Source: Curvibacter sp. GWA2_64_110
GTDB taxonomy: Bacteria > Pseudomonadota > Gammaproteobacteria > Burkholderiales > Burkholderiaceae_C
Length of the DNA: 59,295 nt
Assembly (NCBI GenBank): GCA_001797315.1
Contig: MGPC01000022.1
Span: 1-59,295, forward strand
Direction of reading: 5' to 3'
In this document: positions 41,433 through 49,645 of the stretch, in pieces
How the letters are laid out: each line of letters opens with the position of its first letter
Numbering within the stretch: position 1 is the stretch's first letter
Notes under the pieces: generated by a model
What the model saw: the letters and a program-made list of their open reading frames with translations, nothing else
Database searches by the model: none
Told to the model about the DNA's origin: nothing
Program-made: the position numbers and the translations under genes

Positions 41433-42653
41433 ATGGACATGACCCCTCATTTCCCGATCTACATGGACTACGGCGCCACCACGCCTTGTGATCCGCGCGT
41501 GGTTGACGCCATGATTCCCTGGTTGCGCGAGCATTTCGGCAACCCGGCTTCGCGCAGCCACGCCTGGGGCTGGGAAGCCGAAGAGGCCGTCGAGAAAGCG
41601 CGCGGCCATGTGGCCGATCTGGTGGGCGCCGATCCGCGCGAGATTGTCTGGACTTCGGGTGCCACCGAGTCCAATAACCTGGCCCTCAAGGGCGCGGCGC
41701 ACTTCTACCAGGGCAAGGGCAAGCACCTGATCACGGTGAAGACCGAACACAAGGCCGTGCTGGACACCATGCGCGAACTGGAGCGCCAGGGCTTCGAAGT
41801 CACGTACCTGGACGTGCAGGAAGACGGCCTGCTCGACCTGGACAAGCTCAAGGCCGCCATCCGCCCGGACACCATTCTGATCAGCGTCATGTTCGTGAAC
41901 AACGAGATCGGCGTCATCCAGGACATCCCGGCCATCGGCACGCTGTGCCGCGAGAAGGGCGTGCTGTTCCATGTGGACGCGGCCCAGGCCACCGGCAAGG
42001 TGGCGATCGACCTCGCCACACTGCCGGTCGACCTGATGAGCCTGGCCTCGCACAAGACCTACGGCCCCAAGGGCATCGGCGCGCTGTACGTGCGCCGCAA
42101 GCCGCGCGTGCGCATCGAGGCGCAGATGCACGGCGGCGGCCACGAGCGCGGCATGCGCTCCGGCACGCTGCCCACGCACCAGTGCGTCGGCATGGGCGAG
42201 GCCTTCCGCATTGCCAGGCTGGAAATGGCGCAGGACAACGCCAAGGCGCATGCCTTGCACGACCGCCTGTTGAATGGCCTGAAGGACATCGAGCAGACCT
42301 TCCTCAACGGCCACCCGACCCAGCGCGTGCCACAGAACCTGAACATCAGCTTCAACTTCGTTGAAGGCGAATCGCTGATCATGGGCATCAAGGGCCTGGC
42401 CGTGTCCAGTGGCTCGGCCTGCACCTCGGCCTCGCTGGAGCCTAGCTATGTGCTGCGCGCCCTGGGCCGCAGCGACGAACTGGCGCACAGCAGCCTGCGC
42501 ATGACCATCGGCCGCTTCACGACCGAGGAAGAGATCGATTACGCCATCGCGACCATCAAGCACAACGTGGCCAAGCTGCGCGACCTGAGTCCGCTGTGGG
42601 AGATGTTCCAGGACGGCGTGGATCTGAGCACCATCCAATGGGCGGCTCATTAG
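41433..42653 (+). CDS. iscS: Cysteine desulfurase IscS
   Basis: A 406-residue PLP enzyme that takes sulfur from cysteine for iron-sulfur clusters and tRNA thiolation. The PLP lysine lies in [17 protein letters not shown]; the active-site loop cysteine is in [29 protein letters not shown] is conserved. It follows iscR by 40 bases. No obvious canonical ribosome site is present just before ATG 41433, but the first codons match the family. Confidence 0.96.
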   Translation: MDMTPHFPIYMDYGATTPCDPRVVDAMIPWLREHFGNPASRSHAWGWEAEEAVEKARGHVADLVGADPREIVWTSGATESNNLALKGAAHFYQGKGKHLITVKTEHKAVLDTMRELERQGFEVTYLDVQEDGLLDLDKLKAAIRPDTILISVMFVNNEIGVIQDIPAIGTLCREKGVLFHVDAAQATGKVAIDLATLPVDLMSLASHKTYGPKGIGALYVRRKPRVRIEAQMHGGGHERGMRSGTLPTHQCVGMGEAFRIARLEMAQDNAKAHALHDRLLNGLKDIEQTFLNGHPTQRVPQNLNISFNFVEGESLIMGIKGLAVSSGSACTSASLEPSYVLRALGRSDELAHSSLRMTIGRFTTEEEIDYAIATIKHNVAKLRDLSPLWEMFQDGVDLSTIQWAAH

Positions 42654-42674
42654 ACAAACACCCCCGTGCGGCTG

Positions 42675-42743
42675 GCGCCGCCTCCCCCTCAAGGGGGCAA
42701 CGCCAGCGGCCCGGCAGAGCCGGTTCCGCGGCGTTCCTGGTCT
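42675..42743. repeat. Intergenic hairpin repeat, copy A (iscS-iscU)
   Basis: About 69 bp shared with copy B after iscU: CCCCCTCAAGGGGG hairpin, then CGCCAGCGGCCCGGC, AGCCGGTTCCGCGGCG and a CCTGGYCT end. It contains nested stems and lies within the isc operon. I associate this type of element with Comamonadaceae genomes. Confidence 0.7.
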
Positions 42744-42802
42744 AGTCCTCTGTGGCGAACCGGATGGCGTGAAACCAGGCGAATTGAAGAAAGGAAACTG
42801 AA

Positions 42803-43189
42803 ATGGCCTATTCTGAAAAAGTCGTTGACCACTATGAAAATCCGCGCAACGTCGGCTCCTTCGACAAGGGCGACGACACGGTAGGCACCGGCATGGTGGG
42901 TGCGCCTGCCTGCGGCGACGTGATGAAGCTGCAGATCAAGGTGAACTCGCAGACCGGCGTCATCGAAGACGCACGCTTCAAGACCTACGGTTGTGGCTCG
43001 GCCATTGCGTCGAGCTCGCTGGTGACCGAATGGGTCAAGGGCAAGACGCTGGACCAGGCGGCGGCGCTGAAGAACAGCCAGATCGCCGAAGAACTGGCGC
43101 TGCCGCCGGTCAAGATCCACTGCTCCATCCTGGCCGAAGACGCGATCAAGGCTGCCGTGGACGATTACCGCAAGAAGCACATGAACTGA
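42803..43189 (+). CDS. iscU: Iron-sulfur scaffold protein IscU
   Basis: A 128-residue scaffold on which [2Fe-2S] clusters are built from IscS sulfur. The three cluster cysteines are in GAPACGDVMKL, KTYGCGSAIASSS and KIHCSILAEDAI, and LPPVK is the HscA chaperone recognition motif. RBS is AAGGAAAC. Its two flanking gaps each hold a copy of the same hairpin repeat. Confidence 0.97.
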   Translation: MAYSEKVVDHYENPRNVGSFDKGDDTVGTGMVGAPACGDVMKLQIKVNSQTGVIEDARFKTYGCGSAIASSSLVTEWVKGKTLDQAAALKNSQIAEELALPPVKIHCSILAEDAIKAAVDDYRKKHMN

Positions 43190-43213
43190 TGGCTCCCCCC
43201 CGAAGCGTCTTCG

Positions 43214-43278
43214 GCGCTTCCCCCTCAAGGGGGCGCCGCCAGCGGCCCGGCCAAGCCGGTTCCGCGGCGGCCCTGGCC
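43214..43278. repeat. Intergenic hairpin repeat, copy B (iscU-iscA)
   Basis: Second copy of the repeat seen after iscS. Here it is preceded by a further hairpin (GAAGCG...CGCTTC, 43202-43220). Stems CCCCC-TCAA-GGGGG and CCGGC-CAA-GCCGG are perfect. Both copies point the same way. Confidence 0.7.
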
Positions 43279-43313
43279 TGAAGGGTCCGGGGGACGGGGC
43301 ATGAAAGACTGAA

Positions 43314-43637
43314 ATGGCAGTAACTCTGACTGAAGCCGCAGCCCGGCATGTGACCCGCTACTTGGCCAAGCGCGGCAAGGGCGTGGGCGTGCGCCTGGGC
43401 GTCAAGACCACCGGCTGCTCCGGCCTGGCCTACAAGCTGGAATATGTGGACGACGTGGCGCCGGAGGACCTCGTGTTCGAAGGGCACGGCGTCAAGGTGC
43501 TGATCGATCCCAAGAGCCTGTCCTACATCGACGGTACCGAGCTGGACTATGTGCGCGAGGGCTTGAACGAGGGTTTCCGCTTCAACAACCCGAACGAGCG
43601 CGACCGCTGCGGTTGCGGCGAATCTTTTCGAGTGTGA
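43314..43637 (+). CDS. iscA: Iron-sulfur assembly protein IscA
   Basis: A 107-residue A-type carrier. The three conserved cysteines are in [14 protein letters not shown] and the C-terminal RCGCGESF pair. It carries clusters or iron to target proteins. It starts 124 bases after iscU because of the inserted repeat, and is co-directional with the rest of the cluster. Confidence 0.96.
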   Translation: MAVTLTEAAARHVTRYLAKRGKGVGVRLGVKTTGCSGLAYKLEYVDDVAPEDLVFEGHGVKVLIDPKSLSYIDGTELDYVREGLNEGFRFNNPNERDRCGCGESFRV

Positions 43638-43779
43638 AGCTGCTGCGCGAACGTGATCAGGGCTTCGGCAGTGCTCGAAATCCTCATGAACCGAAAGTTC
43701 ATTCCGGTTTCTGCGCGCTGGCGGCACCCTGCTGACGTCCGCTCACAACGCTTCCCATCTCGAAAAGGCTGAGTACTTC

Positions 43780-44316
43780 GTGACATCCCTGCAATCCAAC
43801 GACTTCGAACTGTTCGGCCTGCCGCAGCAGTTTGCGCAGGACCGTGCGGCCATCGATGCGCGCTGGAAGGAGTTGCAGCGCGAGGCGCATCCCGACAAGT
43901 TCGCCGCCCAGGGCGCGGCGGCGCAGCGCGTGGCCATGCAGTGGTCGGTGCGCATCAACGAGGCCTACCAGCGCCTGAAAGATCCGCTCAAGCGCGCAGC
44001 CTACCTGTGCGAGCTGCAAGGTGTGCCGGTGAATGCCGAGAACAACACCGCCATGCCGGCCGAGTTCCTGATGCAGCAGATGGAGTGGCGCGAGGCGCTG
44101 GACGACGTTGCAGGTAGCGAAGATCTGGACGATATCAGCGACCAGATCGCCCGCAGCCGACGCGACCTGCTACAAAAATGCGAGCAATTGCTGGACGTGG
44201 CGCACGACTACCCAGGCGCCGTGGCGCAGGTGCGGGCGCTGATGTTCGTTGAGCGCTTCGCCCGCGACATCGAAGCCCGCTACGAGCAGATGGATAACGC
44301 GGCCCGGCGACAATAG
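43780..44316 (+). CDS. hscB: Co-chaperone HscB
   Basis: A 178-residue J-domain co-chaperone that brings IscU to HscA. The J domain has the HPD motif in REAHPDKFAAQG, and the C-terminal helices bind IscU. The start codon is GTG at 43780. A 142-base gap separates it from iscA. A 17-bp element related to the window-wide palindromes lies in frame at 44169-44185. Confidence 0.93.
   Translation: MTSLQSNDFELFGLPQQFAQDRAAIDARWKELQREAHPDKFAAQGAAAQRVAMQWSVRINEAYQRLKDPLKRAAYLCELQGVPVNAENNTAMPAEFLMQQMEWREALDDVAGSEDLDDISDQIARSRRDLLQKCEQLLDVAHDYPGAVAQVRALMFVERFARDIEARYEQMDNAARRQ
44169..44185. repeat. 17-bp imperfect palindrome inside hscB
   Basis: GCTACAAAAATGCGAGC, a more diverged member of the 17-bp family, lies in frame in hscB. 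Confidence 0.4.
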
Positions 44317-44366
44317 GGGCCTGAAACAAAGGCCGTGAATCCGGCCCCGACCCGAACAGAACAACG

Positions 44367-46223
44367 ATGGCACTGCTGCAAATTTCCGAACCCGGCCAGT
44401 CCCCCGATCCGCACCAGCGGCGCATTGCCGTGGGCATCGACCTCGGGACCACCCATTCGCTGGTGGCCGCTGTGCGCAGCGGCGTGGCCGAGTGCCTGCC
44501 CGACGCACAAGGCCGTGTGATCCTGCCGTCGGTGGTGCGTTACCTCGCCAATGGCGGGCGCCAGATCGGCTTCGAGGCGCAAGCCGCGCTGGCCGAAGAC
44601 CCGGAGAACACCATTGCCTCCGTCAAGCGCTTCATGGGTCGCGGCGTGCAGGACGTGGTGGGGCGCGAAAAGCTGCCTTACAGGCTGGTGGACCACCCCG
44701 GCATGCTGGGCCTGCAGACAGTGGCGGGCGAGAAGTCGCCGGTGGAGGTGAGTGCCGAAATCCTGGCCACGCTGCGCTACCGTGCCGAAGACACCTTCAA
44801 CGACGACCTGTACGGAGCCGTCATCACGGTGCCGGCCTACTTCGACGACGCCCAGCGTCAGGCTACCAAGGACGCTGCGCAACTGGCCGGCCTCAACGTG
44901 CTGCGCCTGATCAACGAGCCCACCGCCGCGGCCATTGCCTACGGTCTGGACAACGCCAGCGAAGGCATCTACGCCGTCTACGACCTGGGCGGCGGCACCT
45001 TTGACATCTCCATCCTGCGTCTCTCCAAAGGCGTGTTCGAAGTCATCGCCACTGGCGGCGACTCGGCCCTGGGCGGCGACGACTATGACGCCGCCCTGGC
45101 GGCCTGGGCGTTGCAGCAAGCGGGCCTGAACAGCGTGACCGCGGCCGATAAGGCCGCGGTGAAAGTGGCGGCGCGGGCCTGCAAGGAAGCGCTGTCTGCT
45201 ACTGATTCCGTAGCGTTCCGCGCCCATGTGGCGGGCGCAGAGCTCGATTTGACGGTCAGTCGCGCGCAGTTCGAGGATCTCACCGCCGGCCTGACGGCGC
45301 GCACCATGAGCGCGGTGCGCAAGGCGCTGCGCGACGCCAAGCTCACCCTCGACGAGGTGCAGGGCGTGGTGATGGTGGGCGGCTCGACCCGCATGCCGGT
45401 GATCCGCCGCACGGTGGGCGAGTTCTTCGGCCGCGAGCCGCTGACCAACCTCAATCCGGACGAGGTGGTGGCGCTGGGCGCCGCCATCCAGGCCAACCAG
45501 CTGGCCGGCAACAACGTTGCCGGCGACCTGCTGCTGCTGGACGTGATTCCGCTCTCGCTCGGCATCGAGACCATGGGCGGGCTGGTGGAGCGCATCGTGC
45601 CGCGCAACCAGACCATCCCGACCGCGATGGCGCAGGACTTCACGACCTACCAGGACGGCCAGACCGCGCTGGCCTTGCACGTGGTGCAGGGTGAACGCGA
45701 CTTGGTGGCCGACTGCCGCAGCCTGGCGCGTTTCGAGCTGCGCGGCATCCCGCCCATGGCGGCCGGTGCGGCGCGCATCCGTGTCACCTTCACGGTGGAC
45801 GCCGACGGCCTGCTGCAGGTCAGCGCGCGCGAGCAGGTCAGTGGCGTGGAGGCGCGCATCGACGTCAAGCCGTCCTATGGCCTGGGCGATGAGCAGATTG
45901 CCAAGATGCTGCAGGAGAGTTTCACCACGGCCGAGGCCGACATGCGCGCCCGCGCGCTGGTGGAGGCGCGTGTCGAGGCCGACCGCATGCTGCTGGCCAC
46001 GCGCAGCGCGCTGGCCGCCGATGGCGACCTGCTGTCAGCCGAGGAGCGTGAAACGATCGACGGTCTGATGGCTGCCCTGGAGGCATCGCGCACCCTGGAA
46101 GACGCCGCGGCCATCGACGCCGCCACCGAAACGCTGGCCAAAGGCACCGAAGCCTTTGCCGCGTTGCGCATGAACCGCGGCATCCAGAAGGCCCTGGCGG
46201 GCAAGAACATCGAGACGGTCTGA
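44367..46223 (+). CDS. hscA: Hsp70-type chaperone HscA
   Basis: A 618-residue specialised DnaK-family ATPase that helps cluster release from IscU. Its nucleotide domain has [26 protein letters not shown] and [13 protein letters not shown]; the substrate domain recognises LPPVK of IscU. A 17-bp element lies in frame at 45198-45214, where it encodes part of ATDSVAF. It follows hscB by 50 bases. Confidence 0.95.
   Translation: MALLQISEPGQSPDPHQRRIAVGIDLGTTHSLVAAVRSGVAECLPDAQGRVILPSVVRYLANGGRQIGFEAQAALAEDPENTIASVKRFMGRGVQDVVGREKLPYRLVDHPGMLGLQTVAGEKSPVEVSAEILATLRYRAEDTFNDDLYGAVITVPAYFDDAQRQATKDAAQLAGLNVLRLINEPTAAAIAYGLDNASEGIYAVYDLGGGTFDISILRLSKGVFEVIATGGDSALGGDDYDAALAAWALQQAGLNSVTAADKAAVKVAARACKEALSATDSVAFRAHVAGAELDLTVSRAQFEDLTAGLTARTMSAVRKALRDAKLTLDEVQGVVMVGGSTRMPVIRRTVGEFFGREPLTNLNPDEVVALGAAIQANQLAGNNVAGDLLLLDVIPLSLGIETMGGLVERIVPRNQTIPTAMAQDFTTYQDGQTALALHVVQGERDLVADCRSLARFELRGIPPMAAGAARIRVTFTVDADGLLQVSAREQVSGVEARIDVKPSYGLGDEQIAKMLQESFTTAEADMRARALVEARVEADRMLLATRSALAADGDLLSAEERETIDGLMAALEASRTLEDAAAIDAATETLAKGTEAFAALRMNRGIQKALAGKNIETV
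45198..45214. repeat. 17-bp imperfect palindrome inside hscA
   Basis: GCTACTGATTCCGTAGC in frame, with GCTAC and GTAGC as perfect outer arms. Same length as the other copies. Confidence 0.55.
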
Positions 46224-46245
46224 GTCCACGAACGCCGAACACACC

Positions 46246-46584
46246 ATGCCCATCATCAAGATCCTTCCCCACCCCGAGCTCTGCCCGCAAGGCGCTGAAA
46301 TCAAGGCGCCGGCCGGCACTTCGATCTGCGAGGCCCTGCTGGACAACGACATCGAGATCGAGCATGCCTGCGACATGAGCTGCGCCTGCACTACCTGCCA
46401 CGTCATCGTGCGCGAGGGCTTCGATTCGCTCAACGAACTCGACGAAAACGAGGAAGACCTGCTCGACCGCGCCTGGGGCCTGGAGCCGAACTCGCGCCTG
46501 AGTTGCCAGGCCATCCTGGCACAGAAGGATCTGGTGGTGGAGATACCCAAGTACACGATCAACCTGGCGAAGGAAAAGCACTGA
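46246..46584 (+). CDS. fdx: ISC-type [2Fe-2S] ferredoxin
   Basis: A 112-residue adrenodoxin-like ferredoxin that supplies electrons for cluster assembly. The cluster ligands lie in CDMSCACTTC and the later SRLSCQAI. EREGFDSLNELDENEEDLLDRAWG-like acidic helix is typical of interaction with IscS or reductase. It is 22 bases after hscA. No iscX follows. Confidence 0.95.
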   Translation: MPIIKILPHPELCPQGAEIKAPAGTSICEALLDNDIEIEHACDMSCACTTCHVIVREGFDSLNELDENEEDLLDRAWGLEPNSRLSCQAILAQKDLVVEIPKYTINLAKEKH

Positions 46585-46714
46585 TCCGGCGAGAAACCCC
46601 GCCATGTGTCGTTGCCGTGCTCACCGGGTGTTCAACCCGGTTCCGCGCGGCGCCTAACTTGACGCGGTTTTCGCCAGTCAGATATGAATTCCCTGTGACG
46701 GCTATCATTGGGCC

Positions 46715-47416
46715 ATGCGCCAGATCGTTCTCGACACTGAAACCACGGGCCTGTCCGCCGAAGGCGGCGACCGCATCATTGAAATCGGCTGCGTGGAGCT
46801 GCTCAATCGCAAGCTCACCGGCAACAACCTGCACTTCTACCTCAACCCAGAGCGCGACAGCCACGAGGACGCGCTGCGGGTGCACGGCATCAGCAACGAA
46901 TTCCTGCGCGACAAGCCCAAGTTCGTCGAGGTGGCGGAGGAGATCCTGGCCTACCTGCAGGATGCCGACATCATCATCCACAACGCGGCCTTCGACGTCA
47001 GTTTCCTGAACAAGGAGCTGGAGCTCATCCGCAAGCCGGCCTTCAGCGAATTCGTGGCCAGCGTGACCGACACGCTGGTGATGGCCAAGGAGATGTTCCC
47101 GGGCAAGCGCAACTCGCTTGACGCGCTGTGCGACCGTCTGGGGGTCGACAACTCGGGCCGTACGCTGCACGGCGCCTTGCTCGACGCCGAACTGCTGGCC
47201 GACGTCTACATCAACCTCACGCGCGGGCAGGATGCGCTGCTGATCGACGCAACGGACGCCGAAGACGGCAACGGCGGCTTCGAGCGCATCGACCTGAGCC
47301 GTTTCGAATTGCCGGTGCTGGCCGCCAACGAGCAGGAGATCGCCGCGCACGAAGACCTGCTGGCCCAGCTCGACAAGGCCAGCGGCGGCAAGACGGTGTG
47401 GCGCAACGCCGCCTGA
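46715..47416 (+). CDS. dnaQ: DNA polymerase III epsilon subunit
   Basis: A 233-residue proofreading 3'-5' exonuclease of the DEDDh type. The catalytic residues lie in VLDTETTGLS (D, E), HNAAFDVSFLN (D) and HGALLDAELLADVY (H, D). The C-terminal segment after residue 185 binds the alpha subunit. A TATCAT-like box lies a few bases before the start, so the leader could be very short. Confidence 0.95.
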   Translation: MRQIVLDTETTGLSAEGGDRIIEIGCVELLNRKLTGNNLHFYLNPERDSHEDALRVHGISNEFLRDKPKFVEVAEEILAYLQDADIIIHNAAFDVSFLNKELELIRKPAFSEFVASVTDTLVMAKEMFPGKRNSLDALCDRLGVDNSGRTLHGALLDAELLADVYINLTRGQDALLIDATDAEDGNGGFERIDLSRFELPVLAANEQEIAAHEDLLAQLDKASGGKTVWRNAA

Positions 47417-47439
47417 GGCGAAGAGCCGAAAATCTGTGG

Positions 47440-47445
47440 CATAAT
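47440..47445 (+). promoter_or_regulatory. Possible -10 box of tRNA-Val
   Basis: TGGCATAAT, an extended -10-like hexamer 45 bases before the mature tRNA. No clear -35 box is seen. Confidence 0.35.
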
Positions 47446-47489
47446 GCTGGTTTTCCCGGAGAGCAGATGGCTCAAGGAAAACAGATTCA

Positions 47490-47564
47490 GGGCGATTAGC
47501 TCAGCGGTAGAGCACTGCATTCACACTGCAGGGGTCACATGTTCGATCCATGTATCGCCCACCA
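47490..47564 (+). tRNA. tRNA-Val (CAC anticodon)
   Basis: A 75-base tRNA with acceptor arms GGGCGAT and ATCGCCC, anticodon stem CTGCA/TGCAG with loop TTCACAC (anticodon CAC, reading GUG), T-loop GTTCGATCC and encoded ACCA end. The integrase gene of the element begins immediately downstream, so this tRNA is the probable integration site and remains intact. Confidence 0.95.
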
Positions 47565-47568
47565 ACAA

Positions 47569-47610
47569 AAAACCCACGTAAATCAACAAGTTACGTGGGT
47601 TTTTCTTTTT
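47569..47610 (+). terminator. Rho-independent terminator after tRNA-Val
   Basis: Perfect arms AACCCACGTAA and TTACGTGGGTT around nine bases, followed by TTTTTCTTTTT. It would end the tRNA transcript and stands at the left border of the element. Confidence 0.88.
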
Positions 47611-47617
47611 CTGGTTT

Positions 47618-47657
47618 CGGTGTAATTCCGGGGCCGGTGTAATTCTCGGTGTAAATC
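47618..47657. repeat. Three direct repeats CGGTGTAAWTC at the element border
   Basis: CGGTGTAATTC at 47618 and 47635, and CGGTGTAAATC at 47647, lie between the terminator and the integrase stop. Short direct repeats at this place could be arm-type integrase or excisionase binding sites. This is inferred from position. Confidence 0.5.
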
Positions 47658-48696
47658 AAGCCCGCACTGCCTTTTTGGCGGTGCGGGCTTTTTGTTTTTT
47701 GGATGTGGTCTTTACCAACTGGCTGAGCTTGTCCAGGGCAGTGCGCTGCTGCTCGATCTGCAGGTGCGCATAACGTTGGGTAGTCTGGGTGTTGCTGTGG
47801 CCAAGGATCTTGCCAATGGTGTAGAGGTCGACGCCCAGGCTCAGCAAAATGCTGGCGCAACTGTGGCGCAGGTCGTGAAAGTTGACGTGCTCCATGCCGG
47901 CGTCCACACGGGCACGGCGCCAGGCGCTCTTGACACCGTCGACGGTGATGGTGAGAGGGAAATGCTTGAGCCACGGCCGCAGGGCCGGGATGATGGGCAC
48001 CACGCGCGGCCGCAGCGTCTTGGTGTGGCTGCTTGGGATGGTGATTTCATTGCGGCCAATGTGCTCCGCCCGGATCTGGAACAATTCGCCACGTCGGGCC
48101 CCTGTGAGCAGGGCGGCCCAGATGGCCGCCTGGGCTTGTTCGCTGCAGTGGCTGGCGATGGTGCGCACCTGGTCGACGGTGAGGAAGACCTCGCGCTTGT
48201 TGTTGACGGCGACAGTCTTGATGCGCAGGCCGTAGTTTTCCGGGGTGAGGTTCTGCTCCCAGGCCAGGGCCAGGCCTTTCTTGGCCGTGGCCAGGCTGCG
48301 GTTGATGGTGGCTGCAGCGTAGGCGGGGGCCTTCTTGCCGGTCTTCGGGTCTTCAACCAGGCGGCTCATGTCCTTGATGACGTGAGCTGCAAACTCGCGC
48401 GCCTGGCTGGCGGTGTATTTCACGGCCCAGGGACCGAGGCGCTGGGCGTGGTGCTTGGAGGTGTCGGCGCTGCGTAGGCGCGCAGCATGCTGCGTGTATA
48501 GGGCCAGGACGGCCGTCATGGGCGGGTCACCAGGCACTGAGACTTGTGCGCCCTTGGCCATGGCGCCACGCAGCTGAGCCTCGATCAGCTGGGCATCACG
48601 CGAAGATGTGTTTTCCGGCAGGATGCGGTGAATTCGTTGGCCGCGGACCATAAGGCCGACGTGCCGACGCCCTTGTTTGTCTTGCCAGATTGACAT
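47656..48696 (-). CDS. int: Tyrosine-type site-specific integrase
   Basis: A 346-residue phage/island integrase. Catalytic residues are the R in LLTGARRGELFQI, H-x-x-R in HDLRHSCAS, H in LGHSNTQTTQ and the tyrosine in QRYAHL. The N-terminal part is an arm-binding/SAM-like domain. It abuts tRNA-Val(CAC), the likely attachment site. The start at 48696 overlaps the upstream helix-turn-helix gene by about 110 bases, which suggests coupled control of integration and excision. Confidence 0.95.
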   Translation of the reverse strand: MSIWQDKQGRRHVGLMVRGQRIHRILPENTSSRDAQLIEAQLRGAMAKGAQVSVPGDPPMTAVLALYTQHAARLRSADTSKHHAQRLGPWAVKYTASQAREFAAHVIKDMSRLVEDPKTGKKAPAYAAATINRSLATAKKGLALAWEQNLTPENYGLRIKTVAVNNKREVFLTVDQVRTIASHCSEQAQAAIWAALLTGARRGELFQIRAEHIGRNEITIPSSHTKTLRPRVVPIIPALRPWLKHFPLTITVDGVKSAWRRARVDAGMEHVNFHDLRHSCASILLSLGVDLYTIGKILGHSNTQTTQRYAHLQIEQQRTALDKLSQLVKTTSKKQKARTAKKAVRA

Positions 48697-48860
48697 GGTT
48701 GGTGCACCTTGAGCCAGTTCTTTACTTCGTCCAGGTTGTAGCGTTTCGACCTGGCACCCACGGGCGTGAATGGTAGCCCATCATGCTCAAGCCGGCGAAT
48801 GGTGGACTCGCTCACGCCCAGGGCGGCGCAGAGCTGCTGGCGAGTTAGTTCGGTTGACAT
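48585..48860 (-). CDS. Excisionase-like helix-turn-helix protein
   Basis: A 91-residue DNA-binding protein. TRQQLCAALGVSESTIRRLEHDGLPFTPVGARSKRYNLDEVKNWL is the MerR/AlpA-like winged helix seen in excisionases. It overlaps the start of int in a different frame. ATG at 48860 is followed directly by this domain. It probably sets the direction of recombination, but a repressor role is possible. Confidence 0.75.
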   Translation of the reverse strand: MSTELTRQQLCAALGVSESTIRRLEHDGLPFTPVGARSKRYNLDEVKNWLKVHQPCQSGKTNKGVGTSALWSAANEFTASCRKTHLRVMPS

Positions 48861-48867
48861 GGTCACT

Positions 48868-49194
48868 TCAGGCGTCTCCAAACATATCCACAGTGTGCTC
48901 ACACCGCGGCGCTGATGTGGCTTGACCGGCCGGCACGTAGGCCGTGCACATGGGTTGGCCATCTTTGCCGTAGACCCACTCCTTGGCCTCGCCGGCGAAA
49001 CTGGCCGCGATGATGGTGCAGACCTCGTCGTCGTCGCACTCATCCAGCTCCACGCCGTCGCGCATGGCGCGATCTCTGGCGCACTGGCGGCACCACTCAG
49101 ACATGAATATCTCGCCCTCGGTGCCATTGCTCGGCTCGTAGCGTTGGCCGGCCTGCTCGACGTAGAGCTTGGCCAGATCTGCGGGGAATGTCAT
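48868..49194 (-). CDS. Small cysteine-containing element protein
   Basis: A 108-residue protein that I cannot name. It is acidic in the middle (ELDECDDDEVCTIIAA) and carries SEWCRQCARDRAMRDG, a pattern common in small phage proteins that may bind zinc. ATG at 49194 follows GGAGG by six bases, which fixes the start. It ends seven bases before the excisionase-like gene. Confidence 0.7.
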   Translation of the reverse strand: MTFPADLAKLYVEQAGQRYEPSNGTEGEIFMSEWCRQCARDRAMRDGVELDECDDDEVCTIIAASFAGEAKEWVYGKDGQPMCTAYVPAGQATSAPRCEHTVDMFGDA

Positions 49195-49275
49195 GGCTTG
49201 CCTCCGCCGGAAATCCAGCAAGATGACGCCGAAAATTCAACGCGAGATATTCGGGCATCACTTTGGAGGTGCCGA

Positions 49276-49380
49276 ATGCCAAAAATCATGCCTACTGAAT
49301 GGCTCCGCTTGGCTGGGCTGCTGTCCCGCCTTGTGGTCAATGTTCTGATCATGCTGCAGCACCTTCCTGATTGGATGTAG
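49276..49380 (+). CDS. Possible 34-residue hydrophobic small protein
   Basis: A short plus-strand frame, MPKIMPTEWLRLAGLLSRLV and so on to LQHLPDWM, with GGAGG six bases before the ATG. It is mostly a hydrophobic helix (LAGLLSRLVVNVLIML). It is one of the few plus-strand frames in the element and overlaps the end of the minus-strand gene at 49349. It could be a small membrane peptide, including a toxin-like one, or chance. Confidence 0.35.
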   Translation: MPKIMPTEWLRLAGLLSRLVVNVLIMLQHLPDWM

Positions 49381-49645
49381 TCGGTCTCATGACTGGCCGG
49401 TGTTCACTGCGGCTCTTGTTCCTTGGCCGCTCACAGTGCGGTGGCGGCACCACCACGCGCCACACAGCGCGATCGCCAAAGCCGTTGCTTTCCCAGTGGT
49501 GGATATAGGCATCGGGCATCTTGTGCAGCATGACCAGGGTGGTGGCTCTTTGAGCGCCGATCTGCCGCGCGATCGCAGGTGTGCTGAGTCCATCCGGGTA
49601 GGCGCGCAGCAGTTCACGGGTTTTTGTCATAGCTCGGCCGCTCAT
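49349..49645 (-). CDS. Helix-turn-helix-like protein coupled to the DGR reverse transcriptase
   Basis: A 98-residue protein. TRELLRAYPDGLSTPAIARQIGAQRATTLVMLHKM looks like a winged helix-turn-helix, and HHWESNGFGDRAVWRVVV resembles its beta wing. The ATG at 49645 overlaps the RT stop (ATGA) and is preceded by AGGAAAC. It is therefore translated with the RT and may be an accessory or regulator of the DGR. The C-terminal third is basic and unstructured in appearance. Confidence 0.65.
   Translation of the reverse strand: MSGRAMTKTRELLRAYPDGLSTPAIARQIGAQRATTLVMLHKMPDAYIHHWESNGFGDRAVWRVVVPPPHCERPRNKSRSEHRPVMRPTTSNQEGAAA

Noticed and set aside
46624-46640. CCGGGT/ACCCGG hairpin after fdx as the isc operon terminator
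   Set aside because: Only six base pairs and no T-tract. It may be chance in high-GC DNA.
47618-47657. The three short repeats as a CRISPR array
   Set aside because: Repeats of 11 bases with 1-6 base gaps are far too short and irregular, and no cas gene is present.
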